Assembly (NCBI RefSeq): GCF_030704535.1
Contig: NC_081821.1
Location: 945,001-1,009,000, forward strand
Length of the DNA: 64,000 bases
Reading direction: 5' to 3'
Source of the DNA: Vitis vinifera
Taxonomy: Eukaryota; Streptophyta; Magnoliopsida; Vitales; Vitaceae
Shown one piece after another: positions 55,033 through 64,000 of the stretch. Each line of letters begins with the position of its first letter. Positions within the stretch are counted from its first letter, which is position 1. Both the position numbers and the translations under genes were made by a program. The notes under the pieces are model-generated. The model ran no database searches. It was not told the origin of the DNA and saw only the letters and a program-made list of their open reading frames with translations.

Positions 55033-57050
55033 AGTATAAATTTATACGAATCCCTCAACCATCATTGTTTATTTTGAGTTCTTTTGGGGAAGCAAAGCTT
55101 CTTCCCTTGGTTTTTTATTTTCTTCCTTCTACCTTTCTCTTTATTTTAGCCCCTCTTTGAATACAGCTTCCATGGCTTTATCACTCAAATTTTCTCTTTT
55201 TTTTTTTTTATCTCGCATGTTCTGGCAACCAAAATAGCCTTAAGAAACAAATCTAACACATTAATTAATAATAATCATCGTTAATATTTATAACAATACT
55301 ACTTATTATATTTACAATAATGTCATTTGATTATAATATTTTATTTTATTTTTTTAACAGTAAATATTAACAAAAAGACCCATTCAATAAATCTCAACAA
55401 TTCTCCCCATATTTTCAAATATTTACTAGTTTTTTACCCTTAAAGATGGTCAAATTTTAAAATTTGACTTTTTTTTTGAGTTCAAGAACCTTTAATTATA
55501 TTTTTAATTTTTTTTATTTGAAATTCAAAATTCGTTTTTAATATATTGGTAATGTCAATATATTAAATTTTATAATTTTTAAATAATACCTTTCATATTA
55601 AACCAAGTAATAAATTTAATTTTTGATTATTTATTCTATTATCATTAAATTATTTTTAATCAATTTGATAAAAACACTATCTTCTAATTTTTATAACTTA
55701 TGCTATGAAAACATTTTTTTTTGGTATAAAATAAGATAAATTTATTTTTAATAATCTATCATGGATTTATAATATAAACTCAAATATTTAAAAAAAAAAT
55801 TATGCTATTAGTAAATGAAAATGAATTGTAAGCTCCTATACTACATGTTGTAATTAAACTCAAAATTACTATATTTTAATACATACCCTATGAACCTTGA
55901 ACATGTGGCCAGCCTCAGTGATGATAAATATATCTTTGAATTTAAAAAAAAAAAAAATTAACTCAAATTCTGAAAAAAAAAAAAAAAAAAAGGAAATAAT
56001 AAGATTATAACTTGTCATGAAAGAGGAGTCACGTTCCTTTGGTTTTGCATTCTTTATTTATTATTCAGAATGAGGCTTATGCTTTGAGGTTGGGACATAA
56101 ATCTTATGACTGTAAAGTATTATTTCTTTTAGTAAAACTTATGCTGACATGATTCATAAACAACTGATACCATTAATAGGAGCAACTTATGTAATGGATT
56201 TCTTTTTAATGGTGGAATTCTCATAGCTGATTACAGGTTTGATTCATTTCATAATAGAACATTATAACCACACCAGTATAGTAAAGTTTAGATGGGGTTT
56301 AGGATGTGAGAATACATGAAGAAGGAAGTGGGAGGCAGGGAAGGGAATTCTAATATGCTTGTTTCTTTTTTTGTAGTTATATTTATTTTTATTTGGTTGT
56401 CATATCCCATTGATTCCTAAATTTTGCTATGTTCATTTGAAGGGTATTTGTGGCTCAAGTGGCAAGGGTTTGGGGTGGAGATACGGAAGATGCTAGATTC
56501 AAGTTGTAGCATGCACAAAACACAAATAGAAAAAATAATAAGAATTAGCACAAATCAATTTTGGGAAGTCTTCCACTCTAACAAAATTATTAAATAATAT
56601 AAAACACAAGTAAAGTTTGCATAGCTGCCACTTAAATTAAAAATTACTAGATAACATCAAGGTGGAATAAATTTTGTCTCTTTGCCATCATATCACACCG
56701 ACTGATGATTTTATGAAGAAGCTAATTTCTATATCTTAGAATGGACAACCTAATCATCATCCACTTGGGATTTCAAATTACCTGAAAATATTTACAGCAG
56801 TGTAAAGTACCAGACCTGAATGAATCATTATAAAACTAGATTTAGTTGTTTTTCCTAAGTGTGGGTTCTCTCAGACTTGCAAAAGAACCTTATTGTCATT
56901 TTATTTTTTTTCATTTTCCTATTTTTTAGGGTCTTAATTTTGTCTTTTTAATGGTAATTTTAGTCATTTTTGTTCCTACATTTTTCTTCTTATATTTTCA
57001 TCCATTGTTGATTAAAAATAACTACATTTTTGTTGGTCCCAACTATTTAG
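55033..57050. other. CACTA interior between foldback element and protease-like gene
   Basis: AT-rich DNA without a recognisable gene. It includes the right copy of the 169-base direct repeat (56042-56210) and A-rich runs near 55940-55995. Confidence 0.5.
56042..56210. repeat. 169-base direct repeat, right copy
   Basis: Nearly identical to 53255-53423. Sequence continues here as GGTGGAATTCTC, whereas the left copy continues as TGTGAAGAATGA. Confidence 0.9.
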
Positions 57051-57053
57051 TAG

Positions 57054-57495
57054 TTGTTGATGTTCCTTTATGATGTAAGTGCACCACTTCCCATTCCTAT
57101 TCCTAGACAAACTACTACTATTAGGGCTGCAATTGGTTACCAAGTTTTGTGGCCAGCTCATTTGGTCAGCATCCATACTCCCGTCTTGGTAAGTAAATTT
57201 AATTACCAAGCTTTATTATAACCCCATATATATATATTCAATTAACTACTTAATTTGATTTGTACCATGGTTCTTAATTATACAGGCATTTAAGAAAGGA
57301 AAAAAACAAACAGTAAATGAAGTTGAAGTGAAATCCAAAAGTGAAAAACCACAAGATATCAAGAATTTTGAGGCATTGGTTGGCCTCATGCTTGCAACCT
57401 CGAGAACACAACCTGTAGACTTCCCAAATGATGTTTTTGGTGAGAGTTTCAAGACCTTCCTAATGAAAGAAGATATGGACATGATTATATCATAA
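57054..57495 (+). pseudogene. Coding remnants of the CACTA protease-associated gene, upstream part
   Basis: One presumed exon ends at 57188 with a GTAAGT donor. It reads APLPIPIPRQTTTIRAAIGY and then QVLWPAHLVSIHTPVL, resembling the short domain that precedes the Ulp1 protease in plant CACTA proteins. The next exon starts after TATACAG at 57286 in the same phase, reads AFKKGKKQTVNEVEV and later DFPNDVFGESFKTFLMKED, and meets a TAA at 57493-57495. The 5' part of the gene is not identifiable. The similarity to the precursor domain is from memory of the family and only moderately certain. Confidence 0.55.
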
Positions 57496-57649
57496 AAAAA
57501 AGTATCATCCAATTGTATCTTATACTACATCTGGTGAGAGATTTTATAATTTTTGAATGACTCTTCACACTTTTTTGAGGTAAAAAATTATTTACTAATG
57601 ACCTATATTGATTGTTGATAACTTGTTATGTGAGGTTTAACTAGGCACT

Positions 57650-59450
57650 TGCATAGAAAGTTGATTGATGCAAAGCAATGATTGGAGCCAAAATATGTGC
57701 TCTAATGGCACATATTCGATATGATTTGTGTACCAAAGGACATTCAAATCACCCAACTTGACCTAAATCAATGCTAAGGCCCTAGCCATGAGTTTAATCT
57801 ATACTTTGGAGATTTATCTCAGGTTCAAGGGAAGAAAATTGTGCAAATTGAATGACTTTAGATTTTGAAAGATCAAGAAAGGGCTAAATGAGGAAATAAG
57901 TGAATCAAGACTCATTGAACGTAAGGAAAGGAAAAACAAGGATATCATGAGGTTGGAGGATGACAAATGGCCATTATGGAGTAAGAAAGAAGGCAAGGAA
58001 GCATGGGAAATGAGGCATGAAGCAAGATTTAGCTGTATGGAAATTTAGAACTCAAAAATATGATGGCATTATATACTCTGAATTTGAGGACAAATTTGGA
58101 GCACTTTCTGGAGTCCATTATATACATACTATATATCGTTTCGAAGCTCAGGAAGTCAGGAGTCCAACACTTCAAACGGTTTGCAAATCGGAGCTGAAAT
58201 GAAGAAGTTATGGTCATTTGAAGACAACTGCACCAAGTTGGAAGGTCATTTCGAAATGATTTCGAAATTCAACTTATGAATTCGAAATCCACTTCGAAAT
58301 GACACCAATTTCGAATTCACCCATTGCCACTTTGATGTTCCGCCTCCTCTACCTCGGGAATTGCATCTAAAGCACTCCATCCGCCCTAGGTGGACCCCAC
58401 ACGACTAGAAATCACCATTTTATTATTTTTTAATCATTTTTAGGAAATTATTTTGTAATAAGTGACCAATGAGAGTGTGCCACATGTTAGGTAATTGAGG
58501 ATATTATAAAAACTCTCTCAATTCTAGGTTTTAGGGATCTTGAATTTTTTTTTCTAGAGTTTTTGACATTGAAGGAGGAAGAAGACGAGAACTTTGGTTT
58601 GTTTTCTTTTTCTTCTTTATTGAATATATTGTTTTTAGTTTCTTTTGATTCAAATTATGGATTTTTACCCTACTATGGATTATGAATGTGACATCACCCC
58701 CATGAGAGGCTAAGATCCAACTTGGGGCTTGAAGCATGAAAACCTAAGGGCTAGGAAACCTATGGGGACAATGGGTGAATTATTATAACAATGAGATTAA
58801 TTATTAGTTGAGTGACAATTTATCAATTTTTTTTATCCTATCCTTGTGAGTTCATTTAGGGAATGATACGGCAAGTTATTACTTGATACTAGTGATTCTT
58901 GGTAATTCTTGATCATTAGTTATCCTCATCTTACCTACCGTTATTTGCCCCTAAACAAAGCTATAAGGAGTAGGAATAGTTAAAAAGCCAAATCTTAAAT
59001 TGATAATCAATCTCATTCATTTGATGGTTTTAGGAATCTGTTTTAAAAAGGAAAAATTAGGTTTTGGATGCAATTTTGAGTTATAGAACTCAACTTGATC
59101 GCGACTAGCCAAGGATCCCAAAACCCTAAGATCATATTACTTAAAATACCCTTGTTTTCTATAGTTTCTATACCCTAGGTTGGATTGTGGAAAACCCCAA
59201 ACTTGAATCAATTGAATTTAAAATCAATATTCATTTTCTCTTATTAATTTAATTTCTTTTACTTAGTTTCACATTATTCACATATTGTTTTTCACTTAAG
59301 GATTTAAACAAAAACAATTCATTTAATCTAGTATTGACAATTTTCATAAGCCAGTCCTTGAAAACGATACCCGGAATACTACAAAAGCCGTAGTGACTCT
59401 TTCTCTAGTTTTTCTTGACCAGAGTTACTACGTAAAAAGGCTAAGTATTT
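57650..59450. mobile_element. Probable retrotransposon (LTR-like) fragment inserted in the CACTA gene
   Basis: This GC-richer block separates the two parts of the protease-like gene. It contains repeated CATTTCGAAAT and ATTCGAAATC words and ends near CCCGGAATACTACAAAAGCC, a type of sequence I associate with plant gypsy-like LTRs. No clear TG/CA ends or target duplication could be fixed, and no retroviral-type protein is encoded, so class and borders are provisional. Confidence 0.4.
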
Positions 59451-59486
59451 TGGTACAATAGAGAAATTTCGGTCAAGCAAGTTGAA

Positions 59487-60427
59487 CGATATGTTTTTGT
59501 CAATCCAATATTGGTTTCGAAAACTGGAATGGGAGAAGGAATCAAGGAAAACAGGTTAAGAATTATTGCAAATTGACTAAGGAATACAAAGCATGTTGAA
59601 TAAATGTTTATTCCATACAATCCAGAGTAACCTTTTACCCCAAATGTCAATATGGTGTATGTAAGTTAGTTTGTGATGTATTAATTTATGGATAATATGT
59701 TAGCACATCTGTTTTTTTTTTTTTTTCCTTTTTATTTAGTTTCCACTGGGGCTTAGTGGCACTAGAGATGAAGAGAATGATCGCATATTACCTTGATCCA
59801 ATGGCTTGTCAACCATGTGATGATCTTAAGGAAATAGTTAACATGTAAGTGTGTATCTTCTCATATTTTAATACAATGCATTGGGGTTGAAGAACATAAT
59901 TTTTTTTATAGGGCAATTAGAATCAACCCACCAGAAAAACAGAAAACATCAAAGAATGAACCAACTTGGGTCAAAGTGATTGTAAGTACTTATTCATTTA
60001 GATTAAAATATATTGTTTGACCACTTACTTTGTTACACAAAATTAGGAAATGGATGGTTATTAATATGATCATTGGCTAGATATTAAAGAAGTAAGAATA
60101 TCATTCTATTGTTTGTTGTAATTGTTGATACTTTTATCATAGTGCCCAAGACAATTGGGTAGTGTGGAATGTGGGTATTACGTGATGAGATACATGAAAG
60201 AAACCATTGCTAATCCAAACCAACTAACAGCAAAGGTTTGTACTCTATTCAATTCATTTGGTTGGTCATTTTACTATGACATTTGAGTGGTCAATTAAAC
60301 TTAATGAATGGTTTATGTTACTCCAATTCAGTTTGATGGAAGAAAATCATTCAGCGAAATGGAGATTAATGAAGTTCGCTCAGATTGGATTATGCTAATG
60401 ACTCAATTAATCATTACTCATGCTTGA
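59487..60427 (+). pseudogene. Decayed Ulp1-type (C48) cysteine protease domain of the CACTA element
   Basis: After a stretch with three in-frame stops (59487-59642, reading RYVFVNPILVSKTGMGEG and onward to IPYNPE), four exons with good splice sites follow: 59740-59844, 59912-59981, 60143-60235 and 60332-60427. They keep one frame and carry the catalytic set of Ulp1-like proteases. FHWGL gives His, YYLDPM gives Asp, and CPRQLGSVECGYYVMRYMKE gives Gln and the nucleophile Cys. The gene ends MLMTQLIITHA. Such domains stand at the C-terminus of proteins in plant CACTA elements; whether they act on SUMO is unknown. The stops at TGA and TAA look like C-to-T changes of methylated DNA. Because of these stops and the insertion upstream, the gene is called broken. 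Confidence 0.75.
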
Positions 60428-60614
60428 AGGTACCCCTTGTGACTTATAGTATAATATAACTTCCTATTATTTTAAAGATCTATTGAATATTTTGTGAATG
60501 TTATTTCTATAATGGATTTATTCTTAGTCATAATTTTTTAAATATCTTGGTACTCCTAGTTGATAGTGTTTTCAATGTGGATCATCCAATGGTTGCTCTA
60601 TTTCGATTGATGTG

Positions 60615-61924
60615 TGTGAAACCAAGGTTTGGTTAATCTTGATTTTGATGATAACAAAACAAGGTTTAGAACTAATGACTACATTTTAAGTGTGATTAGG
60701 CAAGATGACTTCTAAAGTGGCAATCCAAAGACAAATCAAGCCAAGGAGAAATCATGAAGAAGAAGACCACCTCAAAGAGAAGAGTTTTTCAAGACCAAAG
60801 CTTCTTAGATCTCTTTGTAAGGTTGTTGGTGCACTAGGACTTTCATGCATTTCATTATTTATTTATGCACCAAAATCATCCAAGAGTAATAATGTTTTAA
60901 ATATCTATAAAATTGGATGATTTAATGTTTTCAACTAAAACCTTGTATCAAATGTTGTTTCAAACTTGTTTAAAAGGTTATAAGTTGAAAAAGTTGGTTG
61001 TTGAGCCAAAAACGACTCAATTGGCTAAATCTGGTGAACCGGATGAACAGTACCCGGTCGACCCATAGCTCAACTGGTTGAGGGTATGAACAGTAACCGG
61101 TTGACCCATGAACAGTCCCCGGTCGACCGGTACAAAATTTTCTCTCTCTTCCAGAATGCTTGTTCAACCGATCAAGGTGGAACCTCGTCCGGTTGAGATC
61201 CGGTCGAGGTCCGGCCGAGGCCCAACGGTCACCTGCCAAGCATTTAATGCTAACGGCTAGTCAACCGGTCGACCCATAGCTCGACCGGTTGAACCCCAAA
61301 CGGCTAGTTTGACTTTTTTCTTCTATAAAAAGGCTCCAATCTTCATTGTTTAAAAAGCTTAACCTTCCCAAATCATTCTTGATTATATTTGAGCCTTGGA
61401 AGAGTGTTTTTGAGTGCACCATTATTTCAATCCTAGCTTTTCTTGTATCATTTGAGCTTAAAGTTCTTGTGCTAGGATTTTTGTAAACCTTTGAGATCAT
61501 TATTTGTAAACCTTGAGAGGAAATTTCAAGAGAGGGAATTTCAAGAGAGGGATATCTCTTGAGAATTGTAAAGGGTGCTTGGAGCCAAAAGTCCAAAAGG
61601 GTGAATTGGAACCATAATCCAATTGTAAGAAGATTGGAAGCTTGATTGAAGCTTCAAGCTAGTGGAACCCTCACTCGGTTAGGAGGTTGAGGAGAGTGGA
61701 TGTAGGCCGGGTTGCGCCGAACCACTATAAACTCTCGTGTTTGCTCTCTCTCTTCCCTAACTCTTTTAATTTATATGCAATTGTCTTTATTTTGCTTATC
61801 ATATACTTGCATATAAATTGTCTCTTATTTTTACTTAGTTTAAATTTGAAAAAGAGACCATCACCCTATTCACCCCCCCTTTAGGGTGATTATCATAGGT
61901 TGGATTAGCCTCAAATTCCTAACA
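60615..61924. mobile_element. Solo LTR of a retrotransposon
   Basis: The 1310-base block begins TGTGAAACC and ends CCTAACA (TG...CA), and ATGTG flanks it exactly on both sides (60610-60614 and 61925-61929), the 5-base target duplication of LTR retrotransposons. No internal coding region exists, so one LTR remains after recombination. ATTTTGATGATAACAAAACA near the left end is a word common in plant copia-type LTRs. The middle is GC-rich with repeated ACCGGTCGACC-like words. Confidence 0.82.
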
Positions 61925-61929
61925 ATGTG

Positions 61930-63785
61930 TAATTGGCAAATTGAGGGATGAAGCTTAGTAAACATGGTGGGTGTCACAACCTTTCATCCTTTCCTTTACA
62001 CATTCTTGTTAGTTGGATTTATTGAAATCTCAGTATTGCACTGGTACAAAAATTCTTGCATTTTGAAGCTCATTTTTGTGAAGTCTTTAGCCTTATTACA
62101 TGTGTGTGTATGTATTAGGAATATGTTTATCCTCTACAAAAGCTTTTTGGGTATTTGAGATCACTTGCTTTATAAATTTCTTCAATCTAAACTTGTAAAG
62201 GCCTCCTACTAAACTAATGTGCTTAAAGTCTATAATATCATGTACTTCTATTTTCTTTGACATAAAAATAAAATAAAATAAATAGGAAGTTAGATTAAGA
62301 CTTCTTACAAATTAGCCTATGGGAAAAATAACACTTTTTTATTCCTAAATAGGGCCTCTAGAGCTTCCTTGTCTGAGTAGGATATCAACTTGAATACTAG
62401 CCCCTTAACTTGAATACAATTGTAGGAAATGAACTAGTCATTTTGACATAATAGTGTAACCAAGGTCATCTTACTTTTAACCTATTAATGACTTTTATAA
62501 AAAGAACCAATTTTGTCCATATGATTTTTTTTTTGTTGTCTTTGGTGTTATTTTATTCTTTTAATCAATAAAGTGTTGGTCATGTATAATTCTTCATGGA
62601 TTCATTACATGTCAAATTGAAAAATTAATTTAATAATAATGTTATAGCTAAAATTAATTTCTCTTCATTAGCATTCCTACTTTATTTATCTTAATTATTG
62701 TATTGCCCTTGGCTACCAATCTTCTCTGAAAATAATAAGTAATTTGAATATAATATGTTAAACAAACTTTTAAGAATTTAATTTACTGCTAAATTGTTTG
62801 TTATATATTCTTCACGTTGTATAGAAAGGCATAGGTCATTCTCTTCAGTACATCACTACTGTTCCTGCTTATTCAGACCTGAAAATGATTAGTGACATGA
62901 AGGACACCCTGAAGCAATTCAAAATTTTGCCCAAAGAATTTTGAGGTAACATGTTTGGGTTATTATTAGTTTTACAACATGAATTATAACATGAGCTATA
63001 CAAAATTAATTATTGCATTCAACCCAAGTTTGATATACTAACAACATATTTTGATAACCGTGGCTGCAAGGCATCATTAACTCTTGGTTAGAACATGAAT
63101 GATAACAAGAGTTGGACAAAATTAATTATTGCATTTAACCCAAGTTAAATAAAATTAAATATTGTGTTTGGGAAAGCACCGATAATAGTTTATTGTTGGT
63201 TTTCTTAAAATCAAAATAAGAGTTTCAAAAGTATTTCGAAATTTGGCATAACAATATTATTGGGGTTTGTTGACTTCTTCCAATATTTTGAAATGTATTG
63301 CAATGAAAGAAATATATATTGGAAATTTTAAAAATTGGCAGACACATTTCATTTACAAAGTTGTTTTTTATTAACTATTTGTCAATACTAATATGTAACT
63401 CTTTCAATTATTTTTGTAGATTGAGCATCTAGAAAGTGAGTTGCAACCATCTTTATGCACTTCGAAGAAAAATGATGTAGAACTAAATGCAGCAAAGGAC
63501 CATGAACAACTCAATGTTGAAGAAGTTGTAAAATTTCTGGTTTATTAGACAACTTTAACTTAATTTAATGCTAAACAAATTCATAATTACTTATGTATGA
63601 TGTTAATAGGTAAATTTTACTCGTGAAAAGAAACACCAAAATATTGCTACTTTTTGTCTATGCAGTTTCTTAAATTAATTTTTTATTGTTGAATTAATTG
63701 TTTGTGGAAACTTATAAAACAGGGCATAATTAGGACATTTCCTTTTCTGGCATATTACAATTTCAAATGAGAGAATATGATGGTT
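61930..63785. other. 3' interior of the CACTA element
   Basis: AT-rich DNA without a firm gene. Two short open pieces, 62826-62943 (GIGHSLQYITTVPAYSDLKM and onward) and 63421-63549 (IEHLESELQPSLCTSKKND and onward), have plausible splice sites and coding-like composition. They may be further exons of the element, but I recognise no domain. Confidence 0.4.
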
Positions 63786-64000
63786 TTTAAAAGCATCATG
63801 GTAATTAAATAAAGGCAGAAGATGACGCTTTTTATAAGTGTTAAGGTTAAGGATACCAATAAAATGACGTTTTTTTTAAGCGTCAACGTTGAACATGCCA
63901 TATAATGACACTTATTATGAGTGTCAATGTTGTTCCTACCTGTACAATGACACTTATTACGAGTGTTAATATTGTTTCTACTTGTACAATGACACTTATT
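63786..64000 (+). repeat. Right-side subterminal repeats of the CACTA element (array continues past the edge)
   Basis: Units such as GACGCTTTTTATAAGTGTTA, GACGTTTTTTTTAAGCGTC, GACACTTATTATGAGTGTC and GACACTTATTACGAGTGTTA follow at about 45-60 base spacing. The last ones are preceded by CTTGTACAAT or CCTGTACAAT. They mirror the palindromic units at 50890-51090. Confidence 0.75.

Larger units (their letters stand above)
50864..64000 (+). mobile_element. Large CACTA (En/Spm-like) transposon, right end beyond the window
   Basis: The left terminus CACTATTACAAAAACTTAA at 50864 has the CACTA start of En/Spm elements. It is followed by subterminal repeats of the type CAATGGCGCTTATTGAGAGC, each a small palindrome. 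Between 63790 and the window edge the same kind of repeat reappears (ACAATGACACTTATTATGAG and variants, in tandem), as expected near the other end. In between, on the plus strand, lie remains of a gene ending in an Ulp1-type cysteine protease, as in many plant CACTA elements. The element is interrupted by a Mutator-like foldback element, a solo LTR and probably another retroelement. The right CACTA terminus and target duplication lie outside the window, so unity is inferred. Confidence 0.75.

Noticed and set aside
57650-59450. A full LTR retrotransposon
   Set aside because: No paired LTRs, polyprotein motifs or target duplication could be found, so it is listed only as a probable fragment.

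Overview
The window looks like nuclear DNA of a flowering plant. Coding exons are split by GT-AG introns, intergenic DNA is very AT-rich and full of small transposons, and the protein families present (NAC factor, plant DHHC S-acyltransferase, Tim8, NO VEIN/sacsin-like ATPases) are those of plants. The overall impression is of a woody dicot such as grapevine (Vitis). That species call is recognition, not proof.

Positions 1-24000 hold a tandem cluster of at least three copies of one large gene for a sacsin/NO VEIN-like protein with an HSP90-type (Bergerat-fold) ATPase end. Only the last 34 codons of the first copy are inside the window (1-105). The second (5479-12274) and third (14583-23171) copies are complete, with three exons each at identical intron positions. 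The copies share a promoter G-box, a ~112-residue repeat module used five times, and a 302-base segment with no differences that suggests gene conversion. The third copy has lost the ancestral stop codon and ends 11 codons further on. Introns and flanks carry tandem duplications and transposon insertions, some visible as filled versus empty sites between copies.

Positions 24000-42500 hold four ordinary single genes. In order they are a small N-myristoylated acidic/basic protein (minus, 24371-25433), a NAC083/VNI2-like NAC factor whose tail is cut off by two in-frame stops (minus, 29129-29979), TIM8 of the mitochondrial intermembrane space (plus, 33778-35932), and a five-exon DHHC S-acyltransferase (minus, 37009-42099). 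An exact 26-base tandem duplication shifts the reading frame at the C-terminus of the last gene. TIM8 and the S-acyltransferase gene converge.

Positions 42500-50860 are AT-rich and gene-poor, with one tRNA-Gln(UUG) gene on the minus strand (46922-46993). From 50864 to the right edge the DNA reads as one large CACTA (En/Spm) transposon. It has a CACTA terminus with subterminal repeats on the left, a decayed Ulp1-type cysteine-protease gene near 57-60.4 kb, and matching subterminal repeats at 63.78-64 kb. Nested in it are a 1.2 kb Mutator-like foldback element with a perfect 9-base target duplication (53793-55023), a solo LTR with a perfect 5-base target duplication (60615-61924), and probably another retroelement piece (about 57.65-59.45 kb). 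No CRISPR, rRNA or bacterial-type features were seen.
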